This document shows positions 36,017 to 45,601 of a stretch of DNA of 64,000 bases, in pieces. Position numbers and translations under genes: made by a program. Origin of the DNA: Leptospira sp. WS58.C1 (GTDB lineage Bacteria > Spirochaetota > Leptospiria > Leptospirales > Leptospiraceae); NCBI RefSeq assembly GCF_040833995.1, contig NZ_CP162137.1:682001-746000 (forward strand), written 5' to 3'. Under the pieces are notes generated by a model. The model saw nothing but the letters and a program-made list of their open reading frames with translations, did no database searches and was not told the origin of the DNA. Each line of letters starts with the position of its first letter. Within the stretch, counting starts at the first letter, position 1.

Positions 36017-37588
36017 TTACTGAACCACTAATCTTTTAGACTGCTCCGAAAGTTCTTCTAGGCTTGCTCTCATTCTGGTGGAGCCTTCCGAAATAATATT
36101 CGAAGATTGTTCGATGGAAGAAAGCGCCTGGACTACTTCTTTGGTCCCATTCTTCTGCTCGCTTGCGATCGATTCTATCTGCCTAGATAGATCGAATAAT
36201 TCTCGGAAAGATTTCAGGAACGATTCGTGGATTCGTCCTTGGTTCTCCACTCTAGATCTCAATTGATTCAGGTTATCCACTATGGAAGTAAATCCAGCTT
36301 CTTGGACGGAAACTTTACGTTTTGTTTCCTCTGCAGCAGTGTTTCCGTTTGTGATCAACTTTGCAGCCTCACCTATAATTTTGGAAATTGTGGCCGCGTT
36401 TTCGGAAGCGCTGTCGGCAAGTTTTGCTACTTCTTGCGCTACTACTGCGAATCCTTTTCCATGTTCTCCGGCTCTTGCCGCCTCGATAGAAGCATTTAAC
36501 GCAAGTAAGTTGGTCCTGTCGGCGATCTCCCTCATGATATCGTTTACGTCTTGGACCTTCTGGAAGGATTTACTTACTTCTCCGAAATTATTTCCTAAAA
36601 CTTCCATGGCTCCGGATACGTCTTTGCTATAAACTTTGGATTCTTCCGTTGTTCTTGATAGTGAGTCGGTTGAAATACGGACTTCCTTTAAGATCGAGTT
36701 TAATGTATCACTCTCTTTGTTCAATTCTTCTATTTTGCCGAACTGTGCTTTTACGAATTCGGCTGCGCTGTCTGTGGAGGCTGCTAATTCTTCTAGGGAG
36801 GCACTGATCTGCTCCATACTAGAGACTTGGCTTTGGATCTCTGAATTCAAAGTATCCATTTCGTTTTTCATTTCGGATGTGTTTTTGTTTAAGACAGTAG
36901 CCTCGTCTTTAATTCTGTTTTTAGTTTTCTCCGCTTCTTCACTTTTAGCTTCCGCTTCGACTGTGGACTTTATCGCTACATCCGAGACGGAAACCAAAAA
37001 TTTTACGACGGAAGTTAAGATGTGAATTCCTAAAACAAAAAATACGAATCTTATAATCTCGAAAAATACGGAGATCTCTGTGGACTTTTCCGTAGTGTAT
37101 TTGAATTCCACTCCGTTTAACCATGCGAAATAATCCATGGAGAATGTTCCGATCAGAGCCAGATACCCTACCAATAAAGTGGTTTTGGGGGAAAGCAGAA
37201 GTCCGGAATAGATCATCACGAAAAAATACAACATGATGAAAAACGGCATCTTTAATGTTCCGACCATCGCTTCCGTATTGGCCGCGTAAACGGTTACGGT
37301 GATGAATATGAGTGAATACATTAAGATATCTAAGAATACACAAAGCGTTACGAAGGAACTTTTGAGCTTTCCCTTTTTGAGCAAAATGATCTGAGCTATC
37401 CCGTAGCCGAAAATCGTGAGTTCTATCAAAAAGTTTATGAATGTGCTGGTTTGGGAGCTGGAACCTTGGGAAAATAAAGCCAGAATGTTTACTAAAAGCA
37501 TCACTATGGAGAATCCGATTCGGATCCGATTTATACTGATCGCTCCTTTTTCGGAAAAATTTGTAGTTTGTATGGAGTTTGCAGCCAT
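36017..37588 (-). CDS. Methyl-accepting chemotaxis protein with multi-pass membrane domain
   Basis: This 523-residue receptor relays signals to the chemotaxis kinase CheA. The first 195 residues hold about six membrane segments with short loops and no periplasmic ligand domain. A long coiled coil follows, then the signalling tip [19 protein letters not shown] near residue 370, which is the CheA/CheW contact region. Such receptors sense membrane or cytoplasmic cues. It is transcribed away from the AraC-type gene further left in the plus coordinate sense, with a 254-bp gap that carries a hairpin in its leader. No cheA/cheW gene is in the window. Confidence 0.92.
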   Translation of the reverse strand: MAANSIQTTNFSEKGAISINRIRIGFSIVMLLVNILALFSQGSSSQTSTFINFLIELTIFGYGIAQIILLKKGKLKSSFVTLCVFLDILMYSLIFITVTVYAANTEAMVGTLKMPFFIMLYFFVMIYSGLLLSPKTTLLVGYLALIGTFSMDYFAWLNGVEFKYTTEKSTEISVFFEIIRFVFFVLGIHILTSVVKFLVSVSDVAIKSTVEAEAKSEEAEKTKNRIKDEATVLNKNTSEMKNEMDTLNSEIQSQVSSMEQISASLEELAASTDSAAEFVKAQFGKIEELNKESDTLNSILKEVRISTDSLSRTTEESKVYSKDVSGAMEVLGNNFGEVSKSFQKVQDVNDIMREIADRTNLLALNASIEAARAGEHGKGFAVVAQEVAKLADSASENAATISKIIGEAAKLITNGNTAAEETKRKVSVQEAGFTSIVDNLNQLRSRVENQGRIHESFLKSFRELFDLSRQIESIASEQKNGTKEVVQALSSIEQSSNIISEGSTRMRASLEELSEQSKRLVVQ

Positions 37589-37635
37589 TATTATTTGCCT
37601 TTTTCTAATTCTACGGAGTGATCCGAATATACGAA

Positions 37636-37655
37636 TGGCCGAGGTGGTTCGGCCA
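37636..37655 (-). promoter_or_regulatory. Hairpin in the leader of the chemoreceptor gene
   Basis: TGGCCGA (37636-37642) and TCGGCCA (37649-37655) are perfectly complementary around a 6-nt loop. The element lies 48-67 bp upstream of the chemoreceptor start on its minus strand. It may be an operator or an mRNA leader structure. The rest of the 254-bp gap has no further structure that I can support. Confidence 0.4.
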
Positions 37656-37842
37656 ATACTCTTCGACTTCTAAAAACGAAAAAACTACACAGTCTTGATC
37701 CGAATAGAAAAAATGGACCTTCGGATTGTTAGCTTATGTTTTTTTGTTCCGACTTCTAAGTAAAAAGAACGTAAAAGATAAACCGAAACAGGTAGTCAGT
37801 AAACCCAAAAGGTCTAGTCGGAAAGTTTGAAGAACCTGAATA

Positions 37843-39480
37843 TCACCTTTTTGCGGAACGAAATTCCTTTGGGGACATTCGAACGATTTTCTTAAATTCC
37901 CTGTTAAACGTGTTTTTTGAATTAAAACCGCTTTCGAAAGCGATATCGATGATGTTTACTTCTTTTTGGGATTGTAGTAGTACGATTGCGTGAGCGACTC
38001 TGTATTCATTCACTAGTTGATTGAATCTTTTACCGTAGCGGACGTTCAAAATTTCTGAAAGTTGGTCAGGTCGTAGTTGGACGAAATCAGCAAAATCCTG
38101 CAACTGTAAACCTTGCTCAGTATATAATTTGTGGACAGTAAGAGCCTTTTCAATTCGATCTGCTGCATCTTGTCCTTCCGACTCCTTTAATCTGCTCTTT
38201 TTCCAAACTTTATACTTTTCAGCAGCTCGTTCATCCACACGTTCTCCTACTTTAAATTCTTCGAGAAATTTTATCCTAGAAGAAAGAGTAAAGAAAAAGA
38301 AAATGAATTCCCAAATATATCCTATGTAGACAGCATTTCGAGTAAAGGATGTGCTCGGGACTAGTCCCAACGTGGCGAAAAGAAAAATATTTATAAGAAA
38401 AATAACACCCAACTGACCCGTCACGGAATATACTGCGGGAGAAAAACCTTCTTTATAAGCAATGATCCCGGAGCATAGGAGTGAAAATGAAAATATTAAA
38501 AAATTTATTCTAATAACATATTCTAAAAAAATAAAATTAATAATTCCTAATATTAAAAAAACTCCAATTATCACATATCCCGTCGAAGTAAGCCAGATGA
38601 TCCGACTCCAAAATGGAGCGAGTGTAGGCAAGATCAGCAAACGTTGCCAAAAATATGCCACCGAACAAGCGCCAACGAATCCAAAAAGGAAAATGGCGCG
38701 ATTTTCCCAAAATCCTCCTTCGGGATATAGATAAACACTACCATATCCTTCGCAAAGGGCTTGGTAGGATAGAGTGCTAATAAGGAAAAAACTATAATAA
38801 ACAGGTAATAAAGATCTCCATCTGTAAGCCAAGAAAAGGTTTAAAAGTAACGATAGAAAACAACATACGGCGAATATCGGAAACATACTCCCAAGAAAAT
38901 GATCTCTCCCTAAGAACATTTCCAAAGGTTCGGTAAAGATACGGACCGGTTTAACTGATTCCGAAGCTACTCTGATAAAAAGGGTATATTTTTCGCCGAC
39001 TTTTAGGTTTGGGTAAATTCCAGGAAGACGATATTTCAAACTTCGGGCGGAAAACGATCTTTTGTCTCCGGTTTTTTCGCTGATTATCAAAGCTCCCTTA
39101 GAATCGATGATCGTAAAGTCTATCTCATCAATCCAAGGATAATCCATTAAGAAAACCCAATCTTTAGAATTTGTCGTAAATTGGATCGAGAGCCATATAG
39201 TTTCGTCTTCCGGACCGAAAGATATTTGGTCTTTTCTACTCGGATGTAGGTTATTAATCGGTCCTTCTTTAATTTCCGAAAAGGTAAGGGAACCACTAGG
39301 ATCGATTAATACTTTTGCGTATGGTGAGAGTTCTATTCTACCGAAATCGGGATTTAATTCTGCATGGTCGGAAAGTAACTCCGATTGTAAACGAGTTTGG
39401 CAGGATAGAATGCCCAAAAGCAAGAGTATCGAGGAAAAGAGAAATATTTTCCGCTTACCTAGCTTTGTTGCGGAATTCAT
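37843..39480 (-). CDS. 7TMR-DISM receptor fused to AraC-type DNA-binding domain
   Basis: The 545-residue protein is a membrane-embedded one-component regulator. The N-terminus is a signal peptide with a Cys in a lipobox-like ILSCQTRL (Cys near residue 27). An extracytoplasmic 7TMR-DISM-type beta domain follows (residues about 50-190), then seven membrane segments to about residue 400, a coiled linker, and a C-terminal AraC helix-turn-helix pair (LQDFADFVQLRPDQLSEIL and IIDIAFESGFNSKNTFNREF). It would detect an extracellular ligand and bind DNA at the membrane. The gene stands alone. Targets are unknown. Confidence 0.88.
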   Translation of the reverse strand: MNSATKLGKRKIFLFSSILLLLGILSCQTRLQSELLSDHAELNPDFGRIELSPYAKVLIDPSGSLTFSEIKEGPINNLHPSRKDQISFGPEDETIWLSIQFTTNSKDWVFLMDYPWIDEIDFTIIDSKGALIISEKTGDKRSFSARSLKYRLPGIYPNLKVGEKYTLFIRVASESVKPVRIFTEPLEMFLGRDHFLGSMFPIFAVCCFLSLLLNLFLAYRWRSLLPVYYSFFLISTLSYQALCEGYGSVYLYPEGGFWENRAIFLFGFVGACSVAYFWQRLLILPTLAPFWSRIIWLTSTGYVIIGVFLILGIINFIFLEYVIRINFLIFSFSLLCSGIIAYKEGFSPAVYSVTGQLGVIFLINIFLFATLGLVPSTSFTRNAVYIGYIWEFIFFFFTLSSRIKFLEEFKVGERVDERAAEKYKVWKKSRLKESEGQDAADRIEKALTVHKLYTEQGLQLQDFADFVQLRPDQLSEILNVRYGKRFNQLVNEYRVAHAIVLLQSQKEVNIIDIAFESGFNSKNTFNREFKKIVRMSPKEFRSAKR

Positions 39481-39619
39481 TCAGAAATGATCAGTAGAAA
39501 TACACCAATCTATCAAGTTTTTTTTTCCTGCTTTCAAAGGTCTCAATTCATGAGTCGGGACGAATCTTCGAGGAAGGAATGGTATTCTTCACGAATAATT
39601 TTATGAAAGAGAGATTTGA

Positions 39620-40324
39620 ATGAAGAAAAGGAAAGGAATTTTACTTTTATTTGCCATATTCTATTTTGCTGCATGCGCCACTTCTCAATCTTGGGTTTAT
39701 CGCCCGGAAGCGAAAAACTTTTCAGCCAATAAATTAACAAACGAATCTATCGCCGTTCTACCGTTTGATGACGCTAGACCGAATGAAAATGTAAATCGAG
39801 GCGGTTTTGCTTTTCTACCGCTCATGCCTTTCGGCTGGATAACGTATCAAATTCCAGATGGGCAACAGAATCATATTACATCCGGACTTTGGGTTAATTA
39901 TAAACCGGTGGATGATTTTGGTAAAGCTTTAGCCTCAGAATTGGAAAATGCGGGGTTGTTCAAGGAAAGTAGCTTTGAGTCACGCAAAGGGAATTTCAGA
40001 TATGTGATCCAAGGGTCGATCCTAAACACGGAGTTACACGCGAAAATTTTTTCCTACGGCCTTTCCATCTTTTACATATATCTTTGGATACTACCCGTTC
40101 CTTCCGTTTATATATCCAGCGAAATGCAAGTAGAACTGTCTTTATTAGATACTAAGACAAATAAGGCGGTATTCTCTAAAAAATATTCGGCCCCGACTGA
40201 AACTGGATTGGGTATTGGATTTTATCATTTTCCAAACGACTTTAAACATTCGGATATGTTGAAATATTGTTATAAAGAGTTTATTCAGGATTTACGCTCT
40301 CAGTTTCCAAACGGACTTAAATAA
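39620..40324 (+). CDS. Lipoprotein of unknown function
   Basis: The 234-residue protein has a signal peptide (GILLLFAIFYFAAC) with the lipobox Cys near residue 19. The mature part contains IAVLPFDDARPNENVN, a segment common in lipoproteins resembling the CsgG/TPR-related beta folds, and ends with a basic tail. An amphipathic hydrophobic stretch (GLSIFYIYLWILPVPSVYIS) lies mid-protein, which may insert into a membrane. No catalytic residues are clear. It is divergent from the AraC-type regulator gene (139 bp between the starts), which may control it. Confidence 0.65.
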   Translation: MKKRKGILLLFAIFYFAACATSQSWVYRPEAKNFSANKLTNESIAVLPFDDARPNENVNRGGFAFLPLMPFGWITYQIPDGQQNHITSGLWVNYKPVDDFGKALASELENAGLFKESSFESRKGNFRYVIQGSILNTELHAKIFSYGLSIFYIYLWILPVPSVYISSEMQVELSLLDTKTNKAVFSKKYSAPTETGLGIGFYHFPNDFKHSDMLKYCYKEFIQDLRSQFPNGLK

Positions 40325-40429
40325 CAATAATTCAATAGTCCTTCAAGAGAAGTAAAAACGGTTTCTTATCCGTGAAAAGAGGTAATGAACTTTTTTTACT
40401 TCCGATGAAGTCTTTTTGCGAACTAAAGA

Positions 40430-41119
40430 TCAAGACTCTACAGGTAACCTTTTGTTGTCCAGCCAACCTGCAACTAAAGCAAGAGCCAAATAACCTACCA
40501 ACGCCTGGATAGAAAATTCAGGAATAGTCAGTGGAGTTGGAAAGTATGGAGTGGCGATCGCTAAGACCAAAAGTATTCCACCGAAAATCTGCATTCCGTA
40601 TTTTCCACCGAAAGTAGTGCCCGGTTTCGTCGCTCTGAAATAAAGTATAAGACCGATTAATGTAAGAGTCACTTCAATCGTGATGGAAAGAATTTTATTA
40701 TGCCAAAGACCGAAACCTATTTTAGGACCGGAATCGAATAAGATAGGCAAATCCTGAGTGTGCATAGGAAGATCCAAAAAGTAATGAGAAAGAACAGTCA
40801 GACCGATCAGCCCGGAAATCTTGTTCTTTAAAGAATCCGAATATGGTTTGGATCTTAAGAAGACGAATTTAAAGATCAGAAAACATAAAATAGACCAACA
40901 AATCCCTCCAACTAAACTGTGGGTGATCGGCATATAATAAAGATCGAAATTATTCATTTCCGTAAATCCCGGAACAAATCTGATACCCTCGATCCCGAAC
41001 AAGATAAAGATCATAAACAAAATATCTACGAATTGAACTCCCACAAAACTTGCCCAAAGAGGAGTTTTGGGTTCCGCTTTTTTAAAAGCGAAAGAAACGC
41101 CGTAATGACCTATAAACAT
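40430..41119 (-). CDS. Integral membrane protein, hydrolase-like (YdjM type)
   Basis: The 229-residue protein has about six membrane segments. Conserved-looking polar residues are His5 (FIGHYGVSF), Asp in VGVQFVDILF, His in YMPITHSLVGG and HYFLDLPMHTQD. This His/Asp layout resembles YdjM-type membrane-associated metal-dependent hydrolases, but no activity can be stated. It lies convergent to the lipoprotein gene. The 105-bp gap contains a 10-bp inverted repeat GAAGTAAAAA/TTTTTACTTC (40349-40402) of unclear role. Confidence 0.65.
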   Translation of the reverse strand: MFIGHYGVSFAFKKAEPKTPLWASFVGVQFVDILFMIFILFGIEGIRFVPGFTEMNNFDLYYMPITHSLVGGICWSILCFLIFKFVFLRSKPYSDSLKNKISGLIGLTVLSHYFLDLPMHTQDLPILFDSGPKIGFGLWHNKILSITIEVTLTLIGLILYFRATKPGTTFGGKYGMQIFGGILLVLAIATPYFPTPLTIPEFSIQALVGYLALALVAGWLDNKRLPVES

Positions 41120-41214
41120 CAGTCTGCCTCAAGGCCGAAACTTCGGCCGGAGCAAAGGATCTAGGAAATCTGAAAAAAGGCAAGAGGGAATCTGAGTGAA
41201 GTTCTTTCGGAAAA

Positions 41215-41877
41215 TTAAAATTGGATCGGTTCGTGTTTTTCGCCGTTGATCAGCTTTCCTAAGAGTCTATTCTCTCTATCTACGAACGATTCGATAAACG
41301 GCTGCAAGTCTTTGATCTTAGTGGATAGATTGTATCCGGCTTCCATAGTATCCACTAAAGAAGTAGCTCCTACCATGGATGCTGCAACTTTGATCGGAGC
41401 CATGATCAGTTTTACCATAGGAAGTTTGGAAAGGGAAAAGAAAAATTTCAGAGTTTCCCCCACCATCCCGATCTGGGCCCTTCGGTCATCGAATCTGCCT
41501 ACGGCTCCCAAAGCGGCATAAAGATTTTCCTGAGGGATCTCTCCGTCCTCCATCAGATTATTTTCGATCACTACCTTTGCAGTATCAAAATCCAAAGAAT
41601 CGGTGAGTTTGTTCAGTAGAATAATCTGATGGATATTATCGGTCATTGCCTTGCCTGCGACCGTTTTTAATTTTTCGTACAAACTTTCCAATGCATGATC
41701 TCTTTCCTCCTTGTTGGTGGGGGCGTAGAGATTGTTTTCGAAAAAAGAGGGGATTCCATCGTATCCCTTAATCGATGTTAAAAGATCCGAATATGTGTGA
41801 CGCAATCTTTCGATTGTGGATCTGACAACGGCAAGACGAACTGGTTCGAGTTCTTTCAGATCCATTTCTGTTAACAA
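41215..41877 (-). CDS. Helical protein, possibly related to the FFLEELY-motif family
   Basis: I do not recognise this 220-residue protein with certainty. It is largely helical and has no signal peptide. The segment IPSFFENNLYAPTNKEERDH near residue 43 resembles the FFLxxLYgP motif with a following RRD that marks a small family of uncharacterised helical proteins. That link is suggestive only. Two mildly hydrophobic helices occur near residues 140-165, so peripheral membrane association is possible. It stands between two other minus-strand genes (gaps of about 80-95 bp), and co-transcription is possible. Confidence 0.6.
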   Translation of the reverse strand: MLTEMDLKELEPVRLAVVRSTIERLRHTYSDLLTSIKGYDGIPSFFENNLYAPTNKEERDHALESLYEKLKTVAGKAMTDNIHQIILLNKLTDSLDFDTAKVVIENNLMEDGEIPQENLYAALGAVGRFDDRRAQIGMVGETLKFFFSLSKLPMVKLIMAPIKVAASMVGATSLVDTMEAGYNLSTKIKDLQPFIESFVDRENRLLGKLINGEKHEPIQF

Positions 41878-41955
41878 CGAACTTGGGGTTTCACGGTTCC
41901 TGGGTCAATTGAAAAAATATGGAAGATCGGCCGGAAGAATATCTAAAAAAAAAGA

Positions 41956-42609
41956 TTATTCCTTAGAGACCAAAGCGTTTTCTTTCAAGTTGCCTGGAAG
42001 TTTTTTCATGGACCTTTCCGCGTCTTCTTTGGACGGAAAATTTCCCATCCGGACCGTAAAATAACCGTTTTTGGTTTTTTTTACGTAAGACTTTCCACCT
42101 AAAGACGACCTGAGTTCATCCGCTTTCTCTTTAGTTTTGAAAGCCGCGACTTGAACGAAAAAATCATTATCAGACTTGTGGACCGCCGCCTTCCGAGGGG
42201 AGGTGTGAATTAATTTTTTGGATTCCTTTTCTTTCCGAACTAATCTTTTTTCAGGATGAGAAGAAGACGGAGCTTCCACTTCTATCTTGGAAGGTTCTTC
42301 TTTTTTTGCGGGAGAAACTTCGGATCTTAGATCCACAACTTCCGCACCGGGAGGAAGATTTCTGAATTTAACTTCTTCTTCCCTTTTGACGGTAGAAGAT
42401 TCATCCATCGCTTGGTTTACAGTGGAAGAAGACAAGGATTGTACGTCTCTGTTGGAGTTGAGGGCCAGGTCGTCTTGAACTTGGCCTCTCTTTCTACCGA
42501 CGGAAACTCCTAAAAAGAAGAATGAAAAAAGAAGTCCCACTAAAAACAGGGAAAGCAGAGTGATCCTTTTATTGTCCAGATTGATGACGTAGAAAATTTT
42601 TTCCTTCAT
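41956..42609 (-). CDS. SPOR-domain membrane protein
   Basis: SPOR domains bind denuded glycan strands of septal or growing peptidoglycan. The 217-residue protein has a short cytoplasmic end, one membrane segment near residues 17-36 (LLSLFLVGLLFSFFFLGVSV), a long charged, Ser/Glu/Lys-rich periplasmic linker, and a C-terminal SPOR domain (FFVQVAAFKTKEKADELRSS, GYFTVRMGNFPSKEDAERSM). The first codons overlap the stop of the coaE gene by 4 bp. A cell-division or wall-growth role is inferred from the domain. It fits the many wall genes in this window. Confidence 0.88.
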   Translation of the reverse strand: MKEKIFYVINLDNKRITLLSLFLVGLLFSFFFLGVSVGRKRGQVQDDLALNSNRDVQSLSSSTVNQAMDESSTVKREEEVKFRNLPPGAEVVDLRSEVSPAKKEEPSKIEVEAPSSSHPEKRLVRKEKESKKLIHTSPRKAAVHKSDNDFFVQVAAFKTKEKADELRSSLGGKSYVKKTKNGYFTVRMGNFPSKEDAERSMKKLPGNLKENALVSKE

Positions 42610-43232
42610 TTCATTCTTCCTTTTAATTCAACGTACAAATGTTCGCATTCTTTACGAAGGTCTTGTAAATCCCCTGTGTTCTTAATGGAATAGTCGGCCT
42701 TCTTTGCTTTTTCCTGAAGAGAAAGCTGGCTTTTTGCTCTGGCTTCCGCTTCTTCTCTGCTGATCCCGTCCCTTTTTACGGTCCTTTCCAAGGAAACTTC
42801 CGGATCCGAGATCACACAAACGGTTGCATCACAAAGAGTATAAGAGTCCGTTTCGAAGAGTAGTGGGACCTCCCACAGGACCAGGCTACCTTCTTCTAAT
42901 CCGCCTAATACTTCTAAAAACTCCTTACGTATCCTGGGATGGGTCAAAGAGTTTAGGATCTTCAGCTTTTCGGGGTTTCCGAATACCAACTTAGCGATCC
43001 TTTTTCGATCTACCTTACCGGACTCATCCAAAATTTCCTGTCCTAAGGAATCTATTAATTCCTTCGAAATAGGGCTTTCCGGATCCGTATATTTACGGGC
43101 GATCTCGTCGGCGCTGATCCTGACTCCACCCAACTCTTCCAAGATTTTTGTTGCAGTGGATTTACCACCACCGATCATCCCGGTGATCCCGACAAGAAAA
43201 GCTCCGTCAGTTCTAAGAGAGGACCGAGTCAT
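42606..43232 (-). CDS. coaE: Dephospho-CoA kinase
   Basis: CoaE phosphorylates dephospho-CoA in the last step of coenzyme A synthesis. The 208-residue protein has the P-loop GMIGGGKST near residue 16, the DEIARKYTDP segment, THPRIRKEF, and VLWEVPLLFETDSY, all typical of CoaE. Length is within the family range. It is the first gene of a two-gene overlap with the SPOR-domain protein (ATGA at the junction), so the two are co-translated. Confidence 0.93.
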   Translation of the reverse strand: MTRSSLRTDGAFLVGITGMIGGGKSTATKILEELGGVRISADEIARKYTDPESPISKELIDSLGQEILDESGKVDRKRIAKLVFGNPEKLKILNSLTHPRIRKEFLEVLGGLEEGSLVLWEVPLLFETDSYTLCDATVCVISDPEVSLERTVKRDGISREEAEARAKSQLSLQEKAKKADYSIKNTGDLQDLRKECEHLYVELKGRMK

Positions 43233-43364
43233 TGGGAAAGATTATACGGAAAGGCCTTTTAGTACAAGCTTTTTAAGACTTACTCATGGAAGTAAAGTAC
43301 CCCAAACAAAAACCTAGAATAAATCTCTTTCCAAAAGATCTAGACTTGATAGAGCAGTAGAATC

Positions 43365-43604
43365 ATGAAATACTTAGAAACTTCTCAGATAATCCCTTCC
43401 AAAGGGATGTCCTATACGATGTATGAAATTGAAGGGGAGGATCAGATTTTACGGATGCTTACTTATATACCGGACACGGATGAGATCCATGTGTATCCCA
43501 AACCGCCGGTAAAAAAATTATATAAGCCCGAACTTTGCAAACAAGTGGAAGATCTGGTATTTACCGAATTATGGAAACTGGGAGAGGAAAGAAAGAAGGG
43601 ATAA
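43365..43604 (+). CDS. Small conserved-looking protein of unknown function
   Basis: The 79-residue protein has no signal peptide or membrane segment. It has a beta-rich look (YTMYEIEGEDQILRMLTYIP, then DEIHVYPKPPVKKLY) and a charged helical tail. I do not recognise it. It is immediately followed by tRNA-Phe on the opposite strand (stop 8 bp from the tRNA 3' end). The even codon composition and clear start context (tagaatcATG) make it plausible as a gene. Low-level evidence only. Confidence 0.6.
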   Translation: MKYLETSQIIPSKGMSYTMYEIEGEDQILRMLTYIPDTDEIHVYPKPPVKKLYKPELCKQVEDLVFTELWKLGEERKKG

Positions 43605-43612
43605 TCGGGTTT

Positions 43613-43685
<73 letters not shown>

Positions 43686-43724
43686 GAACCCAAAACCAAA
43701 ATACTGAGTCGGGTCTATACGTCA

Positions 43725-44426
43725 ATGGAAAATCCTGATTTAGGCTTCGTCTCCAAATTTGACGATGCAGGGACCGTTCTTGCAAGAGAGAGAATGGTTC
43801 GAACACAAATTTCGGATAGAGGGATCAAAGACCCAAATCTACTTTCCGCATTTCTAAAAGTTCCCAGACATATCTTCCTTCCCGAAAAATATAGAGAACA
43901 TTCTTATGAAGACAAGGCAGTTCCGATCGGGGAAGAGCAAACGATTTCACAGCCATACATAGTAGCTTACATCGCGGATCAACTTAGGGTAAAAGCAGGA
44001 GATACAATTTTAGAAATCGGCACAGGTTCCGGATACTTAGCCGCTATTTTGGATCAGTTAGGAGCAAAACTTCTTTCTTTGGAAATTGTACCTGCACTCT
44101 ATGAAAGGACCGTAAAAGTTTTAGAAAGTTGGTCTACAGGATTTACGAAAAGGAATCGAATCCTGTTTGGAGACGCGTTACTCTTTACACAGTCTAAAGA
44201 AAAATTCTCCAAATTTGTATCCTCCGCATGTTTTCCAAAAATCCCTGGACCCGGAAGTTTCCTTTTCGAATCTCTCTCGGAAGAAGGGATTGCAGTGCTT
44301 CCGGTGGAATGGAAAGAAGATATTCAGTTACTTCTAACATTAAGAAAAAGACAAAATCGATTCGAAGAAACGAATCGATTGTCTGTGAAATTTGTACCTC
44401 TTCTTGGGAGAACGGACCTAGCCTAG
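43725..44426 (+). CDS. pcm: Protein-L-isoaspartate O-methyltransferase
   Basis: Pcm repairs damaged aspartyl residues by methylating L-isoaspartate with S-adenosylmethionine. The 233-residue protein shows the family landmarks: MVRTQISDRGIKDPNLLSAF near residue 18, VPRHIFLPEKY, IGEEQTISQPYIVAYI near residue 64, and SAM motif I LEIGTGSGYLAAILDQLG near residue 95. Its stop (TAG) overlaps the convergent OmpL1-paralogue stop over the 4 bp CTAG. Length and sequence are close to canonical Pcm. Confidence 0.92.
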   Translation: MENPDLGFVSKFDDAGTVLARERMVRTQISDRGIKDPNLLSAFLKVPRHIFLPEKYREHSYEDKAVPIGEEQTISQPYIVAYIADQLRVKAGDTILEIGTGSGYLAAILDQLGAKLLSLEIVPALYERTVKVLESWSTGFTKRNRILFGDALLFTQSKEKFSKFVSSACFPKIPGPGSFLFESLSEEGIAVLPVEWKEDIQLLLTLRKRQNRFEETNRLSVKFVPLLGRTDLA

Positions 44427-45322
44427 ATCTCGTGTTTATAACCGAATCTATACTGGTTTCCACCGAGAACTTGCGGATACGCGACACTCGGGGCTAAGCC
44501 GACAATTCCTCCTTCCGATCTAGGGTGGGCGATTCCATACTGAAAGGAAAATAACGTTTCCATTTCCATATAGATATGACCCTTATCGGCTATTCTGGCT
44601 TGGGCTCCAATGAGCCAGTTGGGAGCAATTCCGGAGACGTTAAATTTTGTATTTTCCCAATTGGCAGAAGGATCCGTTCCGTTCGAAACCAGGCCTAAAA
44701 CTGTAGGATCATCAATATTTGCTGCGGTTAAGAGTTCATGTACATCGTTCAAACGATTATGGCCCGCTAAACTCCAACCACCTTTGAAGTAATGGATCCC
44801 GGCGCCTAGATATATAGCTGCATCTTCCGAAACTGAAAGTTTAATACCGATATTTAACGGGATTTGGATCGCATTATAATCCCAGGTCATATGGTAAAAT
44901 GACTGACCTGCAAATTTTCCTTCCGTATCTCCCCCCATAATCTTGCGAGTATAATGGGCGTTTGCTCTCCAGAAAAAGACCTTCCCGAAATCTTGTTCAT
45001 ATCCAATGGACAATGTGAGACCGGTCATAGCGCCGCTTGTTTTCGCACTGATCAGACCGTTGGAGGAATGTTGCAATGTAAGCAAACGATTTTCCGGGAT
45101 GACGGCTAGACGGGGAAGAACTCCGTTCGTGTTTCCCGTACTATCGGTAGTTGCATAATTACTGGAAGAATCCAATCCATCCGTAGAGATCGTACTCCCT
45201 AGGCTTCCTAGATCGAACTGTAATCCGGCGCTACCCATTACGTAAGTTTTTGCTTCTAAAAAGACTCCCGGAAGAAGGAGGAGAAGAAACGTAACAAGCA
45301 TTCTTTTGGCGGTTTGTATCAT
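44423..45322 (-). CDS. OmpL1-type outer-membrane porin, second paralogue
   Basis: The 299-residue product has a signal peptide (MLVTFLLLLLPGVFLEAK) and a beta-barrel sequence of alternating strands. It matches the adjacent gene at 45602-46498 along the whole length, including FDLGSLG, GYEQDFGKVFFWRANAHY, IAPNWLIGAQARI and the C-terminal NQYRFGYKHEI. It is therefore a tandem duplicate of OmpL1, but with different loop sequences (LLTAANIDDPTVLG versus LVGAGVTNTTILG). OmpL1 is the classical transmembrane porin of Leptospira. This copy has its own leader (279-bp gap) separated by a terminator after the first copy. Gene name is left open. Confidence 0.88.
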   Translation of the reverse strand: MIQTAKRMLVTFLLLLLPGVFLEAKTYVMGSAGLQFDLGSLGSTISTDGLDSSSNYATTDSTGNTNGVLPRLAVIPENRLLTLQHSSNGLISAKTSGAMTGLTLSIGYEQDFGKVFFWRANAHYTRKIMGGDTEGKFAGQSFYHMTWDYNAIQIPLNIGIKLSVSEDAAIYLGAGIHYFKGGWSLAGHNRLNDVHELLTAANIDDPTVLGLVSNGTDPSANWENTKFNVSGIAPNWLIGAQARIADKGHIYMEMETLFSFQYGIAHPRSEGGIVGLAPSVAYPQVLGGNQYRFGYKHEI

Positions 45323-45546
45323 TATAATGTCTCCATTAACTATTTGTAAACAATCACATTGGAATGAATTGTTAGGAAACGCTGCGAGTATTTTTTGGAT
45401 CAGACTTTATTTATATTTATCATTCGATAAAGAGGAGGAAAAGGCTGGATCTCTTTAGTAGCGAGGGACTTATATTTTACTTATTAATTTTTGTTAATTC
45501 GCACGGAGACGAATGGGCGAAGACTTAAGAGGGTGAATTGGGAATA

Positions 45547-45575
45547 AAAAAGGCCCTCCGGAACGGAGAGCCTTT
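45547..45575 (-). terminator. Rho-independent terminator after ompL1
   Basis: On the minus strand the sequence AAAGGCTCTCCG-TTC-CGGAGGGCCTTTTTT forms a GC-rich hairpin with one mismatch, directly followed by a T-run. It lies 27 bp after the ompL1 stop and would separate the two porin genes into independent transcripts. Confidence 0.9.
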
Positions 45576-45601
45576 GCATAATCCAAACAAAAATCTTAGA
45601 A